The notes beneath the pieces are model-generated. The model had not been told where the DNA came from. It searched no databases and was given only the letters and a program-made list of their open reading frames with translations. A stretch of 64,000 nucleotides of DNA from Pseudomonas kuykendallii (GTDB taxonomy: Bacteria > Pseudomonadota > Gammaproteobacteria > Pseudomonadales > Pseudomonadaceae). Within the stretch, counting starts at the first letter, position 1. Each line of letters starts with the position of its first letter. Below are positions 52,034-62,115 of this stretch, one piece after another. Where the stretch lies: positions 124,001 to 188,000 of the forward strand of contig NZ_FNNU01000004.1 of the NCBI RefSeq assembly GCF_900106975.1. The letters are read 5' to 3'. Position numbers and translations under genes: made by a program.

Positions 52034-52462
52034 TCAGGGATGCCGGCTGCGCAGGCCCGGCGGAACGCTGGGACCGTCAACGCTTTCCCAGGGGCCGTCG
52101 ATGCGCCCCGCGCAGTACCAGCCCTGATCCCAGCGGTAATAAAGCCTTTCGCGGTAGTACAACTCCTTGTTGTCGACCACGTAGACGCCCAGGCGCGGGT
52201 CCCAGAAGGCGTCGCCCTGGGGCGGTGGAGCGTAGCGCGGGTGTGTCTTCATCACCGCCGGAGGCGCGGGAACCTTCGGTGCGGGCGGCGGCGCAGGCGC
52301 CTGGGTCGTGCCGGAAGGCAGTTGTTCCTGCGGCAGACGCGGCAACGGCTGGTCGTCAGAGGGGGCGTTGCGCCCGGCACAGGCGCCCAGCAGGAGGGCC
52401 ATGCCCAGCACACCGGCCAGGCGAAACAGACGGCTTTGCCGGCCTGGTGGAAACTCGTTCAT
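52034..52462 (-). CDS. Lipoprotein with YYR/GPW motif
   Basis: 142 residues. The signal peptide ends LLGAC (lipidation Cys about residue 30), then comes a Pro/Gln-rich linker (about 40-75) and a C-terminal domain WDPRLGVYVVDNKELYYR...LYYRWDQGW...GPWESVD shared with its downstream neighbour. I start at the ATG 52462, which has GGAG upstream; a GTG two codons earlier is in frame. It lies 32 bp after ccmI on the same strand, so it may be cotranscribed with the ccm operon. Confidence 0.75.
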   Translation of the reverse strand: MNEFPPGRQSRLFRLAGVLGMALLLGACAGRNAPSDDQPLPRLPQEQLPSGTTQAPAPPPAPKVPAPPAVMKTHPRYAPPPQGDAFWDPRLGVYVVDNKELYYRERLYYRWDQGWYCAGRIDGPWESVDGPSVPPGLRSRHP

Positions 52463-52494
52463 CGTCACTCCACGGCCGGCTACTTCCGGCGGGT

Positions 52495-53697
52495 TCAGGG
52501 GCTATCGGGGCTGTCGACGGTCAACTGCTGCACGTCCCTGGTGGAGGTATCGAGCGCCTTGCTGCGACCGATCCACTCCCCGGCGGTGGCGTTGCCGGCG
52601 CGGGAAATCCGCGCCACCAGTTCGACCTTCGGGAATTTGGACAATTGCAGTTGCGGCATCATTGCATCCGAATCGCGCAAAGTTACTTCGCTGGGCAGGT
52701 CGGCCACCGTCAGGCGCTTGGCCGCCAGCGGCATGGGCGGGCCGGATACCGCGCGGGCGAAGACGAACACGACGTCGCCCGGCTCGACCTTGGCTTTCAG
52801 CGCCTCCGCCAGCTGCACGCGGACTTTCAGCGCCACGCCGGTTTCGGCCACCGCGGGAGCCTCTTCCTGCGGGTGTTCGGCGAGCTGTTCGCGGGCACGC
52901 TGGATGCCGCCCTGCAACGCCGCGCGCGAGGGGTCTTCGGGGGGAAGCACGTTGACCAGGCGCTCCCAATAGCTGACGGCGTCCTGGAAGCGCTTGCCTT
53001 CGAAGGCCGAGATGCCCAGCAGACCGAGACTGGTGACTTCGTTCGGATCGCTTTTCAGCGCTTCGTCGGTGAGGTCCTGGATCGACGCGCTCCATTGCTT
53101 GCCACCGGCGAAATACAGCGCCTGCGCCCACTGCCCGAGCAGCTCGGGCTGGCGGCCGGCCAGTTCGACGGTGCGACTGAACGCCCTGACCGCATCGTCC
53201 GGGCGGCTCTGCGCCATGTAGCTACGGCCAAGGAAGTACCAACCTTCGGCGGAGTCCGGCTGCGCCTTGACCGCCTGCTCGAGGCGGATCGTCATCTCGG
53301 CGAGGCTGCGCGGCTGCTGGGAAAACTCGCGGGCCAGTTCGACTTTGTCGCTGGCGCCCCAGTGCAGGTACAGCGCGCCACCGAGCAGCGGCATCAGCAC
53401 CGCCATGACCAGCGGCACCGTACGGCCCAGGCGGGCGCTGCGCTCGCGATCGCTGCCTTCGGCATCGGCGAGCAGCTCGCGCCCGGCTTCGGCACGGCCG
53501 GCTTCCAGCTGATCGTCGGTGAGGATGCCCGCCGCGTGCTGGGCGACCAGTTCGGCCTGGCGCTCCTCGTAGAGCGCGACGTTGAGCGCGGTGCGGTCTT
53601 CTTCGGTCTGGGCGCGGCGGCCACGGATCGCGGGAATCAGCAGAAATGCCAGGGCTACCAGCAACAGCAGGCCGGCGGCGAGCCAGAAATCGGTCAT
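52495..53697 (-). CDS. ccmI: Cytochrome c maturation protein CcmI (CycH)
   Basis: 400 residues. Two N-terminal transmembrane helices (about 3-24 and 94-112) bracket a cytosolic loop with a leucine-zipper-like segment. Periplasmic TPR repeats follow (about 130-275; [26 protein letters not shown]), then a C-terminal beta-rich domain. CcmI binds apocytochrome c and hands it to CcmF/CcmH. It is the last ccm gene, overlapping ccmH by 4 bp. Confidence 0.93.
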   Translation of the reverse strand: MTDFWLAAGLLLLVALAFLLIPAIRGRRAQTEEDRTALNVALYEERQAELVAQHAAGILTDDQLEAGRAEAGRELLADAEGSDRERSARLGRTVPLVMAVLMPLLGGALYLHWGASDKVELAREFSQQPRSLAEMTIRLEQAVKAQPDSAEGWYFLGRSYMAQSRPDDAVRAFSRTVELAGRQPELLGQWAQALYFAGGKQWSASIQDLTDEALKSDPNEVTSLGLLGISAFEGKRFQDAVSYWERLVNVLPPEDPSRAALQGGIQRAREQLAEHPQEEAPAVAETGVALKVRVQLAEALKAKVEPGDVVFVFARAVSGPPMPLAAKRLTVADLPSEVTLRDSDAMMPQLQLSKFPKVELVARISRAGNATAGEWIGRSKALDTSTRDVQQLTVDSPDSP

Positions 53698-54182
53698 GGG
53701 GCGTTCTTATCCAGCGGGTCTTTGGTCATGAGGGCGGAAAGGCGGGCCTGCTCGTCGGCGGACAGCAATGCATCCTGCGGGCGTGCATCGACACGCCGGC
53801 GGCGAACCACGATCACCGTGATCGTCAGCAGGCCGCCGAGCAGCAAGGCCGCGGGGCCGAACCAGAGCAAGGCGGTGCGCCCTTCCAGCGGCGGCTTGTA
53901 GCGGACGAAGTCGCCGTAGCGGGCGACCATGTAGTCGACGATGTCGGCGTCGCTCTTGCCCTGCTGCAACTGCTCGTGGATCTGCTTGCGCAGGTCAGCG
54001 GCGATCGGCGAGTTCGAGTCGGCGATGTCCTGGTTCTGACATTTCGGGCAACGCAGTTCCTTGGTCAGCAAGCCGAAGCGCTCGCGTTGCGATTCGTCGG
54101 CGAACTCGTAGGTATCGATCGCCGCATGGACGAAGCCGGCCAGCAGCAGGCCGGCCAGCCCGATGAAGGATGCGCGCTTCAT
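53694..54182 (-). CDS. ccmH: Cytochrome c maturation protein CcmH
   Basis: 162 residues with signal peptide (1-20). The redox motif RCPKCQNQ has C45 and C48; a C-terminal membrane helix lies at about 104-125. CcmH reduces the CXXCH disulfide of apocytochrome c before heme attachment. Start at 54182 ([11 protein letters not shown]), where ATGA overlaps the dsbE stop; an upstream in-frame ATG would sit inside dsbE. The single-domain short form is normal when ccmI is separate. Confidence 0.95.
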   Translation of the reverse strand: MKRASFIGLAGLLLAGFVHAAIDTYEFADESQRERFGLLTKELRCPKCQNQDIADSNSPIAADLRKQIHEQLQQGKSDADIVDYMVARYGDFVRYKPPLEGRTALLWFGPAALLLGGLLTITVIVVRRRRVDARPQDALLSADEQARLSALMTKDPLDKNAP

Positions 54183-54715
54183 TGCCCGCCCTCCTCGCTG
54201 AGCTGCGTCCACAGCGGCGCCAGTTGCTCGCGCCAGACACGCTCGTTGATCTCGCCGACGTACTTGTGCCGGATGATCCCGTTGCGGTCGACGAGGAAGG
54301 TTTCCGGCGCGCCGTAGACGCCCAGGTCAAGGCCCAGGCTGCCCTCGACATCGCTGACGTCGAGGCCGTAGGGGTTGCCGTACTGCGCCAGCCAGCGCTG
54401 TGCGGCCGCGGTGTCGTCCTTGTAGTTGATGCCGTGGATGGTCACGCCCTGCTCCGCCAGCTTGTTCAGCATGGCGTGCTCTTCGCGGCAGGTCGGGCAC
54501 CAGGTTGCCCAGACGTTGACCAGCGACGGCTTGCCCTTGAACACGGCCTCGGTCAGCGTGCTCTGGCCGTCCACCGAGGGCAGCGAGAACGCCGGGAACG
54601 GCTTGTCGATCAGCGCCGAAGGCTGCTCGGTGGGGTTCAGGAACAGACCGCGGTAGAGGAACACCGCAACCACCAGGAAGATCGCCAGCGGAATCAGCAG
54701 CAATGCGCGCCTCAT
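54179..54715 (-). CDS. dsbE: Thiol:disulfide interchange protein DsbE/CcmG
   Basis: 178 residues. N-terminal membrane anchor (5-22), then a periplasmic thioredoxin fold with WCPTC (C73, C76) and the cis-Pro region YGAPETFLVD. It delivers electrons from DsbD to CcmH and apocytochrome c. The GVYGAPE motif is typical of CcmG. It overlaps ccmF and ccmH by 4 bp each. Confidence 0.95.
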   Translation of the reverse strand: MRRALLLIPLAIFLVVAVFLYRGLFLNPTEQPSALIDKPFPAFSLPSVDGQSTLTEAVFKGKPSLVNVWATWCPTCREEHAMLNKLAEQGVTIHGINYKDDTAAAQRWLAQYGNPYGLDVSDVEGSLGLDLGVYGAPETFLVDRNGIIRHKYVGEINERVWREQLAPLWTQLSEEGGQ

Positions 54716-56697
54716 GCGGGAACTCCTTCGGCCAGCGCGCCACGCACGCGGGCACGCACCTTGACCCGGTAACGCTTGTCCAGCGCCGCGAGTACGCCGC
54801 CCAGGGCGGTCATCAGGCCGCCGAGCCAGATCCAGCGGATGAACGGCTTGACGTGCACGCGCACTGCCCAGGCGCCGTTCTCCAGCGGTTCACCCAGGGC
54901 GACGTACAGGTCGCGGGTGAAGCCTCCATCGATGCCCGCCTCGGTCATCATCGAGTTCTGCACGCTGTAGAGGCGCTTTTCCGGATGCAGGAGCGCGATT
55001 TCGCGGTCGCCGTCTAGCACCCGGATACTGGCCCGGTCGGAGGTGAAGTTGGGGCCCTGGAAGTGCTTGGCGCCCTCGAAGACGAAACGATAGCCCCCCA
55101 GTTCGACGGACTCGCCCGGCGCCATGCGCAGGTCACGCTCGGCGTTGTACTGGCTGGAAAGCACGACGCCGAGGGCGCAGAAGGCGATGCCGAAATGCGC
55201 GAGCTGCATGCCCCAGTAGCTTCGGGTGAGGCTGCGCACGCCGGCGACGAGCCCCTTGTGGCGGGTCTTGTCGAACAGGTCGCGAACGCCGGCGAGCACC
55301 ACCCAGGCCGACAGCATGCAGGTGGCGAGGACCGCCCAGTGGAAATCGCCGAGGAGGAACGCCGCCAGCGCGCCGATCACGCCGCTGCCGATCAGCACCG
55401 GCGTGAGCATGCCGACCAGCCAGTTCACCGGCGTGTCCTTCCAGCGCACCAGCACGCCGACCGCCAGGGTGAACATCACCAGCGCCATCAGTGGCAGGAA
55501 CAGCGCGTTGAAGTACGGCGGCCCGACCGACAGCTTGGCGCCACTGATGGCATCCAGCAGCAACGGATAGAGCGTGCCCAGCAGGATCATCGACGCCGCC
55601 ACGATGAGGATCAGGTTGTTCGCCAGCAGCAGGGTTTCCCGCGACCACAGGGCGAAGCCGACCTGGCTCTTGACCACCGGCGCGCGAATGGCGAACAGCG
55701 TCAGCGAGCCGCCCACCACCGCCAGCAGGAACATCAGGATGAACACCCCGCGCTCGGGATCGGCGGCGAAGGCGTGCACCGAGGTCAGCACCCCGGAGCG
55801 GACCAGGAAGGTGCCGAGCAGCGACAGCGAGAACGCCGCGATCGCCAGCAGCACCGTCCAGCTCTTGAACACGCCGCGCTTCTCGGTCACCGCCAGCGAG
55901 TGGATCAGCGCGGTGCCGACCAGCCACGGCATGAACGAGGCATTCTCCACCGGGTCCCAGAACCACCAGCCGCCCCAGCCGAGTTCGTAGTAGGCCCACC
56001 AGGAGCCGAGCACGATGCCTATGCCGAGGAAGGCCCAGGCGACGATCGTCCACGGCCTCGACCAGCGGGCCCAGGCGGCGTCGAGGCGCCCGCCGAGCAG
56101 CGCTGCGATGGCGAAGGCGAACGCCACCGAGAAGCCGACGTAGCCCATGTAGAGCATCGGCGGGTGCACGATCAGGCCGATGTCCTGCAACAGCGGGTTG
56201 AGGTCGCGGCCGTCCGCCGGGGATTGCGGCAGCAGGCGGTCGAACGGGTTGGAGGTCACGATCAGGAACAGCAGGAAACCGATGCTGATGATGCCCATCA
56301 CGCCCAGCACACGGGCCAGCATGTCCTCCGGCAGCTGCCGGGAGAAGATCGAAACAGCAAAGGTCCAGCCGCCGAGGATCAGCGCCCAGAGCAGCAGCGA
56401 GCCCTCGTGGGCGCCCCACACGGCGCTGAACTTGTAATACCAGGGCAGCGCGCTGTTGGAGTTGCTGGCGACATAGGCGACGGAGAAGTCGTCGTTCATG
56501 AACGCCCAGGTCAGGCAGCCGAAGGAGAACGCCAGGAAGGCGAACTGCCCCCAGGCCGCCGGCTGCGCCAGGCGCATCCACTGGCGATCACCGCGCCAGG
56601 CACCGATCAGCGGCAGGCTCGACTGCACGATGGCCATGCACAGCGCCAGGATCAGCGCCAGGTGGCCCAGTTCGGGAACGATCAACGCAGCGCTCAT
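54712..56697 (-). CDS. ccmF: Heme lyase CcmF
   Basis: 661 residues with about 15 hydrophobic helices. The heme-handling WWD motif is present (GWGGWWFWDPVENASFMPWL, about residues 230-250), plus conserved histidines in VWGAHEGSLLLW and IVHPPMLYMGYV. CcmF attaches heme from CcmE to apocytochrome c. The ATG shares one base with the ccmE stop (TGATG). A long periplasmic loop lies near the C-terminus (about 510-615). Confidence 0.96.
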   Translation of the reverse strand: MSAALIVPELGHLALILALCMAIVQSSLPLIGAWRGDRQWMRLAQPAAWGQFAFLAFSFGCLTWAFMNDDFSVAYVASNSNSALPWYYKFSAVWGAHEGSLLLWALILGGWTFAVSIFSRQLPEDMLARVLGVMGIISIGFLLFLIVTSNPFDRLLPQSPADGRDLNPLLQDIGLIVHPPMLYMGYVGFSVAFAFAIAALLGGRLDAAWARWSRPWTIVAWAFLGIGIVLGSWWAYYELGWGGWWFWDPVENASFMPWLVGTALIHSLAVTEKRGVFKSWTVLLAIAAFSLSLLGTFLVRSGVLTSVHAFAADPERGVFILMFLLAVVGGSLTLFAIRAPVVKSQVGFALWSRETLLLANNLILIVAASMILLGTLYPLLLDAISGAKLSVGPPYFNALFLPLMALVMFTLAVGVLVRWKDTPVNWLVGMLTPVLIGSGVIGALAAFLLGDFHWAVLATCMLSAWVVLAGVRDLFDKTRHKGLVAGVRSLTRSYWGMQLAHFGIAFCALGVVLSSQYNAERDLRMAPGESVELGGYRFVFEGAKHFQGPNFTSDRASIRVLDGDREIALLHPEKRLYSVQNSMMTEAGIDGGFTRDLYVALGEPLENGAWAVRVHVKPFIRWIWLGGLMTALGGVLAALDKRYRVKVRARVRGALAEGVPA

Positions 56698-57149
56698 CAC
56701 TTGGCTCCCTCTGCGGACGACATCTGCCCGCTTTCCTTCAGCGCCTTGGTGACTTCCGGCGGCATGTATTTCTCGTCGTGCTTGGCCAGCACCTCGTCGG
56801 CGACCAGCACGCCATCGGCATCCAGCTTGCCGAGGGCGACGATGCCCTGGCCTTCGCGGAACAGGTCCGGGAGGATGCCGCGGTAGCGGATGGTCACGTT
56901 GCGGGCGAAGTCGGTGACGACGAACTGCACGTCCAGCGAATCGCCGGAACGCTGCAGCGAGCCCTTCTCGACCATGCCGCCGGCGCGGATGCGGGTATCC
57001 TTCGGCGCCTCGCCGTTGGCGATCTGCGTCGGCGTGTAGAACAGGTTGATGTTCTCCTGCAAGGCGGAGAGCGCCAGCGCCACGGCGATACCGACCCCGG
57101 CCAGGATGGCGAGGACGATGTAAAGGCGCTTCTTGCGCAACGGTTTCAC
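56697..57149 (-). CDS. ccmE: Heme chaperone CcmE
   Basis: 150 residues. N-terminal anchor helix (8-29), then an OB fold. The heme-binding His124 lies in [12 protein letters not shown] with Tyr128 four residues later, as in E. coli (His130). The start is GTG overlapping the ccmD stop (GTGA). It accepts heme from CcmC/CcmD and passes it to CcmF. Confidence 0.95.
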   Translation of the reverse strand: MKPLRKKRLYIVLAILAGVGIAVALALSALQENINLFYTPTQIANGEAPKDTRIRAGGMVEKGSLQRSGDSLDVQFVVTDFARNVTIRYRGILPDLFREGQGIVALGKLDADGVLVADEVLAKHDEKYMPPEVTKALKESGQMSSAEGAK

Positions 57150-57322
57150 TTGGATTCCTCCCGGCGCATACGGCGCGCCTCATCTTGCAGGTAACGCAGG
57201 CGCGCCAGGATCGGCAGGCCGAGGTTGAGCAGCAGCACGCCAAGGCACACGCCGTAGGCCGACCAGACGTAAAGGCCGTGATGGCCCATGGCGAGAAACT
57301 CGCCGAACGAGGAAAAACTCAT
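57146..57322 (-). CDS. ccmD: Heme exporter subunit CcmD
   Basis: 58 residues. A short N-terminus ([15 protein letters not shown]) precedes one membrane helix and a basic C-terminus (ARRMRREE). This is the CcmD pattern; it helps release holo-CcmE from CcmABC. It is coupled by 4-bp overlaps to ccmC (ATGA) and ccmE (GTGA). Confidence 0.92.
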   Translation of the reverse strand: MSFSSFGEFLAMGHHGLYVWSAYGVCLGVLLLNLGLPILARLRYLQDEARRMRREESK

Positions 57323-58074
57323 CGCACGCCCTCCACCCGAGCCCGCACTTCCGCCTTGGCCCAGCTGCTGCGGGCTTCGCGGCGCAGCACTTCCAGACGC
57401 ATGCGCATCAGCAGCACACAGGCGAAGAAACAGTAGAAGCCGATCACCATGATCAGCAGTGGCACCCACATTTCCGCCGGCATCGCCGGTTTCTCGGTGA
57501 GCTTGAAGGTGGCTGGCTGGTGCAGGGTGTTCCACCACTCCACCGAGTACTTGATGATCGGGATGTTGACCACTCCGACGATCGCCAGCACCGCGCACGC
57601 CTTGGCCGCACTGTCGCGGTTACTGATCGCCTGGCCGAGGGCGATGATGCCGAAATAGAGGAACAGCAGGATCAGCATCGAGGTCAGCCGCGCGTCCCAG
57701 ACCCACCAGGCGCCCCAGGTCGGCTTGCCCCAGACGGCACCGGTGAACAGCGCGATGAAGGTCATCCAGGCGCCGATCGGCGCGGCCTGCTGCACCGCGA
57801 CGTCGGCCAGTTTCATCTTCCAGATCAGTCCGACCGCGCCGGCCACGGCCAGCATGATGTAGCAGGACTGCGCCAGCAGCGCCGCCGGTACATGGATATA
57901 GATGATGCGGAAACTGTTGCCCTGCTGGTAATCCTGCGGCGCGAACGCCAGCGCCCACACCGTGCCCACGACCAACAGCAACGCCGCGGCGCAGGCCAGC
58001 CAGGGCAGCCAGCGCCCGCTGATCTCGTAGAACCACTTGGGCGAGCCCAGTTTGTGAAACCAAGTCCAGTTCAT
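57319..58074 (-). CDS. ccmC: Heme transporter CcmC
   Basis: 251 residues, six membrane helices. The WWD motif ([23 protein letters not shown]) and flanking conserved His residues ([12 protein letters not shown]) bind heme presented to CcmE. I start at [16 protein letters not shown], the family start; an in-frame ATG 12 bp upstream (58086) has GAAG before it and is possible. It follows ccmB by 72 bp. Confidence 0.94.
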   Translation of the reverse strand: MNWTWFHKLGSPKWFYEISGRWLPWLACAAALLLVVGTVWALAFAPQDYQQGNSFRIIYIHVPAALLAQSCYIMLAVAGAVGLIWKMKLADVAVQQAAPIGAWMTFIALFTGAVWGKPTWGAWWVWDARLTSMLILLFLYFGIIALGQAISNRDSAAKACAVLAIVGVVNIPIIKYSVEWWNTLHQPATFKLTEKPAMPAEMWVPLLIMVIGFYCFFACVLLMRMRLEVLRREARSSWAKAEVRARVEGVR

Positions 58075-58146
58075 CGCAGCACTCATCGGTCTTCGGGGTG
58101 GCAATCGAGCGTCGACTCGCGCCCCGCTAATCGGGTTGTTCTTTTC

Positions 58147-58818
58147 TTATTCGCCGACGCTGATGGTCAGGCCCGCGGCTATCGCAAAGGGTGTCAGGGT
58201 AACCGCCAGAGCGGTCAGGCTGGCCATCCATAGCAGGTAGCCGGTGGTCGGCAATCCTTGCAGGGCCGCCTGCAGCACGCCGCTGCCAAGTATCAGCACC
58301 GGGATGTACAGCGGCAGAATCAGCAACGCCAGCAGCAGGCCACCGCGCTTGAGGCCGACGGTCAGCGCCGCGCCTACCGCGCCGAGCAGGCTCAGCACCG
58401 GCGTGCCCAGCAGCAGCGAGACCAGCAGCACCGGCAGGCAGCGGCCGGGCAAGCCGAGCATCAGCGCCAGCAGCGGCGCCAACAGTACCAGCGCCAGACC
58501 GGAAAACGCCCAATGCGCGAGGACTTTGGCCAGCACCAGCAGCGACAGCGGATGCGGCGAGACCACCCATTGCTCCAGCGAACCGTCCTCGAAGTCGCTT
58601 CGGAACAGGCCATCCAGAGAGAGCAGCACGGCGAGCAGCGCGGCGACCCAGACCAGCCCGGGCGACAGTGTCTGCAGGAGCTGCGTTTCCGGGCCGACAG
58701 CGAGGGGAAAGAGTGCGATGACGATGGCGAAGAACACCAGGGGGTTGGCCAATTCCGCCGGGCGCCGACACAAAAGGCGGGCTTCCCGGACCACGAGCAG
58801 GGTAAAGACGTTGCTCAT
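58147..58818 (-). CDS. ccmB: Heme ABC transporter permease CcmB
   Basis: 223 residues, six hydrophobic helices. [28 protein letters not shown] is the family signature between helices 2 and 3. It forms the CcmABCD complex with the ATPase CcmA, which uses ATP to release heme-loaded CcmE. The ATG overlaps the ccmA stop. Confidence 0.95.
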   Translation of the reverse strand: MSNVFTLLVVREARLLCRRPAELANPLVFFAIVIALFPLAVGPETQLLQTLSPGLVWVAALLAVLLSLDGLFRSDFEDGSLEQWVVSPHPLSLLVLAKVLAHWAFSGLALVLLAPLLALMLGLPGRCLPVLLVSLLLGTPVLSLLGAVGAALTVGLKRGGLLLALLILPLYIPVLILGSGVLQAALQGLPTTGYLLWMASLTALAVTLTPFAIAAGLTISVGE

Positions 58819-59450
58819 GCGACGCGCTGCCCCAGGTCAAGGTCGCGATAACCGCTTGGCCGCAGCCCCAGAGTGTGGTGCGTGGTCAGCACGACGAGGC
58901 CGCCCCGCTCGCAGTGCCGCGCCAGATGCGCCTCCAGTTGAGCGACGCCGTGCTTGTCCAGCGCGGTGAAGGGCTCATCGAGAATCCACAGCGGTGGCGG
59001 CGCGAGATACAGCCGGGCCAGTGCGACGCGGCGCTGCTGGCCGGCGGAAAGCGTGTGGCAGGGAACATCCTCGAAACCCTTGAGTCCCACTTCGGCAAGG
59101 GCAGCCCAGATCGATGCGCGGGAAGCGCGATGGTGCAGCGCACTCAGCCAGGCGAGGTTTTCCTCGGCGCTGAGCAGGCCCTTGATGCCGGCGGCGTGAC
59201 CGATCCAGAGCAGGTTGCGCGCCAGCTCGCCGCGTTGCGCATCGAGTGGCTGGCCTGCCAGGCGGACTTCACCGGATGTGGGCTGCATCAGACCGCAGAG
59301 CAGGCGCAGCAGGCTGGTCTTGCCGCTGCCGTTGGGCCCGGAGATCTGCAGCATCTGGCCGGCATGCAGTTGCAGATCGAGGCGCTCGAAGAGCATCCGC
59401 CAGTCGCGCTCGCAGGCCAGGGATACGGCTTCAAGGAAAGGGCTGGTCAC
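58815..59450 (-). CDS. ccmA: Heme ABC transporter ATP-binding protein CcmA
   Basis: 211 residues from [21 protein letters not shown]. Walker [10 protein letters not shown], signature [14 protein letters not shown], Walker [13 protein letters not shown], and the H-loop in LTTHHT. The start is uncertain: two adjacent GTG codons at 59453 and 59450; I choose 59450 for similarity to the family N-terminus. It is the first gene of ccmABCDEFGHI and is divergent from the FliK-like gene, with a 210-bp gap. Confidence 0.93.
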   Translation of the reverse strand: MTSPFLEAVSLACERDWRMLFERLDLQLHAGQMLQISGPNGSGKTSLLRLLCGLMQPTSGEVRLAGQPLDAQRGELARNLLWIGHAAGIKGLLSAEENLAWLSALHHRASRASIWAALAEVGLKGFEDVPCHTLSAGQQRRVALARLYLAPPPLWILDEPFTALDKHGVAQLEAHLARHCERGGLVVLTTHHTLGLRPSGYRDLDLGQRVA

Positions 59451-59660
59451 CACATCGCTACCATGGACGTTCAAGAAGGCGAGATCCTTGCCGCTATACT
59501 GCAGACCCGTCGCGACGGATCGCTGTCGTTCTGGCCAGGGATGTTCCGAACTCGACGTGCTACCGGCGGGACGCCGCACACGCTGGTCTGGACGGGGCGG
59601 CATTATACATGCGAGGCCTGACCTCCAAAGCTGGCTTTTTCGACAGGTTGTAACCCGTTC

Positions 59661-61220
59661 ATGACCGAGATCAGCGGACCGGCTGCCGTATCGACTGTTG
59701 CGCCCGCCGTGCGTCCAAACGCCACAGCCGGCGAAGTGGCCCTCAAGTTGCTGCAACCCCTCGAAGGCCTGCTGCTGCCTGGCGAAAGCGCCGACGCCGA
59801 AGTCCTCGCGGTCAAGCAGACCAGCGAGAGCTTCCAGGCCCTGCTGCGCCTGACTCTGGAAAGCGGTCGGCAGACCATCCTCGCCACCGCTACCAACCGT
59901 CCGTTGGAGTTGGGGAGCGCCTTCGGCGTCACCGCCCTCTCCGAAACCAGCCTGACCGCCGCCTTGCAGAATGCCGCAAAGGGCGCCGCCGGGCAGCCGA
60001 TGATCATGCTCGACCTCGACGAGCTGCCGCCGGGCACGCTGTTGCAGGGCAAGGTCACCGCTAGCCAGCCACTGCCGCAGACGCCCGGTGAACCGCAGGC
60101 GTTCAAGGTCATCGTCACCCTGCTCAACACCGCGCAGGCCGGCAGCAAGCTGGTCATCGAAACCAATCTGCAACTAGGTCTGGGCAGCCTGCTCACCGCC
60201 GAAGTCAAAGGCAGCCAGGAGCTGAACTTCCTGCCGCTGAGCGGCCGCCTCGACCAGCTCGAACTGGGCCAGCAACTGACCAACCAGGCCGGCCGCCAGG
60301 GTTCGCTGGACAACCTGACGCGGGCGCTGTTCAACCTCAGCAGCCAGCCGGATCTGCCGGAAGCGCTGAATGCCAGCGTCGACAAGCTGCTGGCGAGCAT
60401 GCCGGACATCCAGGAACTGACCGATCCGAAGGCGCTGGCCAAGGCGCTCGACGCCAGCGGTCTGTTCCTCGAAGCGAAACTGCTGCAGGGCCAGGGCGGC
60501 GCCCTGCCCCTCGACCTGAAAGCCAACCTGCTGCGCCTGATCTCGCAACTGTCGCCGGGGCTGACCCCGGACAGCCCGCAACTGGGGCCCAACAGCGGCG
60601 CGATGATGGCGCAGGCGCTGCCCGCCTTCGTCCGCAATGCGCTGGGCGCACTGGGGCAGGCCGGCGCGCGCCAGCAGGCGATGGGCTTTCCGCTGCCCTC
60701 CGGCCTGATGCAATCGCTGGAGGACGAGGACGACCTGGAGAGCCTGCTCAAGCTCGCCGCCGCCGCGGTGTCGCGGCTGCAGACGCACCAGCTGTCGAGC
60801 CTCGCGCAATCTCAGGTGCTGCCGGACGGCACCCACCTGACGACCTGGCAGCTGGAGTTGCCGATGCGCGCCCAGCAAAACCTCGTGCCGCTGCAGATCA
60901 AGCTGCAGAAGGAAGAACTGCCGTCGCCCAAAGGCCGCCAGGAAGACGGGGAAAAAATCTGGAAAGTCGAACTGGCCTTCGACCTGGCCCCGCTCGGCCC
61001 GCTGCAGGTACAGGCGCAGCTGATTCGTGGCGCGCTCTCCAGCCAGCTGTGGGCTGAACAGGCGCGCACGGCCGAACTGATCGACCACGAACTAGGGCAT
61101 CTGCGCGAGCGCCTCGTCGAAGCCGGCCTGCAGGTCAGCGAACTGGCCTGTCGCAAGGGCCAGCCGCCCCGGGGGCCCCGCACAACGCTCGAACAACGCT
61201 GGGTGGACGACACCGCATGA
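59661..61220 (+). CDS. FliK-like flagellar hook-length control domain protein
   Basis: 519 residues. The C-terminal 140 residues match the Flg_hook (FliK_C) domain, with the [20 protein letters not shown] and [23 protein letters not shown] pattern. The N-terminal part is low in Cys and Trp and Leu/Gln-rich. Canonical FliK lies elsewhere in the flagellar cluster, so this is a second FliK-like protein paired with a truncated FlhB-like protein encoded 10 bp downstream. The role is not established. Confidence 0.8.
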   Translation: MTEISGPAAVSTVAPAVRPNATAGEVALKLLQPLEGLLLPGESADAEVLAVKQTSESFQALLRLTLESGRQTILATATNRPLELGSAFGVTALSETSLTAALQNAAKGAAGQPMIMLDLDELPPGTLLQGKVTASQPLPQTPGEPQAFKVIVTLLNTAQAGSKLVIETNLQLGLGSLLTAEVKGSQELNFLPLSGRLDQLELGQQLTNQAGRQGSLDNLTRALFNLSSQPDLPEALNASVDKLLASMPDIQELTDPKALAKALDASGLFLEAKLLQGQGGALPLDLKANLLRLISQLSPGLTPDSPQLGPNSGAMMAQALPAFVRNALGALGQAGARQQAMGFPLPSGLMQSLEDEDDLESLLKLAAAAVSRLQTHQLSSLAQSQVLPDGTHLTTWQLELPMRAQQNLVPLQIKLQKEELPSPKGRQEDGEKIWKVELAFDLAPLGPLQVQAQLIRGALSSQLWAEQARTAELIDHELGHLRERLVEAGLQVSELACRKGQPPRGPRTTLEQRWVDDTA

Positions 61221-61230
61221 GGAGATCGAG

Positions 61231-61557
61231 ATGAGCGGACGCCAGGCGATCGCGCTGAAATACGACGGTCAGAGCGCCCCGACGCTGAGCGCCAAGGGTG
61301 ACGACGAGCTTGCCGAGGCGATTCTCGCCATCGCCCGCGAATGCGAGGTGCCGATCTACGAGAACGCCGATCTGGTGCGGATACTGGCGCGGCTGGAACT
61401 GGGCGATGCGATCCCCGAGGCGTTGTACCGCACCATCGCCGAGATCATCGCGTTCGCCTGGTACCTCAAGGGCAAGGCCCCTCAAGGCTTTGGCGAACGC
61501 CGGGAGCGCGAGTTCAGCAATCCGCCGCTGCGCCTGGAAGGCCCCATCAGGGACTGA
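61231..61557 (+). CDS. FlhB C-terminal-like protein (FhlB/YlqH type)
   Basis: 108 residues. AIALKYDGQSAPTLSAKGDDELAEAILAIARECEVPIYENADLVRILARLELGDAIPEALYRTIAEIIAFAW aligns with the part of FlhB after its NPTH autocleavage site. It has no membrane helices and no NPTH motif. Such FhlB proteins can replace the cleaved FlhB C-terminal fragment in some bacteria. GGAG lies 8 nt before the ATG. It probably binds the FliK-like partner. Confidence 0.88.
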   Translation: MSGRQAIALKYDGQSAPTLSAKGDDELAEAILAIARECEVPIYENADLVRILARLELGDAIPEALYRTIAEIIAFAWYLKGKAPQGFGERREREFSNPPLRLEGPIRD

Positions 61558-61975
61558 ACGCGACCACCTCGCCCGCCAGGCCCTTGCCCTGCGGATAGTC
61601 CTGCAGCATCCATGCGAAGTAGCCCTCGCGGAAGTAGAACACCTGCTTGTATCCCCACTTGACCGCCAGCGCGGAGGCCACGGCGCCGCGCGGGCAGACA
61701 TCGCTGTCGCAGTAGATCACCAGCGGGACCTCGCGTGGCCATTCGGGGCGTGCAAGACCGGCGAAACGCTCGGAGAGCTCGAGGTGCACGGCGCCATGCA
61801 CATGCCCCCAGCTCCACTCGCTCACCGGACGCACATCGATGAACACCGCGCCCAAGTCGAAAAGACGCTTGGCCTGTTCCACGTTCACGGTCATAGCACC
61901 GGCGATACGCTCGGGCGCCTCTTGCGCCTGCACGTAACCGGTCGTCAGCAGCATCAGCAGGAATATGCGCAACAT
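61547..61975 (-). CDS. Periplasmic rhodanese-like protein
   Basis: 142 residues with a signal peptide (1-17, VQA cleavage). One rhodanese domain, VFIDVRPVSEWSWGHVHGAVHLEL then VIYCDSDVCPRGAVASALAVKWGYKQVFYFREGYFAW. The expected catalytic cysteine is C89; C94 makes an unusual C-x4-C pair in the active loop, so it may form a disulfide rather than carry sulfane sulfur. The gene is convergent with the FlhB-like gene, overlapping it by 11 bp. Confidence 0.85.
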   Translation of the reverse strand: MLRIFLLMLLTTGYVQAQEAPERIAGAMTVNVEQAKRLFDLGAVFIDVRPVSEWSWGHVHGAVHLELSERFAGLARPEWPREVPLVIYCDSDVCPRGAVASALAVKWGYKQVFYFREGYFAWMLQDYPQGKGLAGEVVAFSP

Positions 61976-62115
61976 GGCGGCCTCCGAGGTCCTCGGGCGA
62001 GAACCCACCCTCAGCGAAAGAAACGCGCGCAAATGAATGCCGTGAGCATGAGCCGCGTAAAGGTAGGAGGGAAAGCGAGCGGATGGGTTCCGGGGAGGGA
62101 GACGAACGGTGTGGC

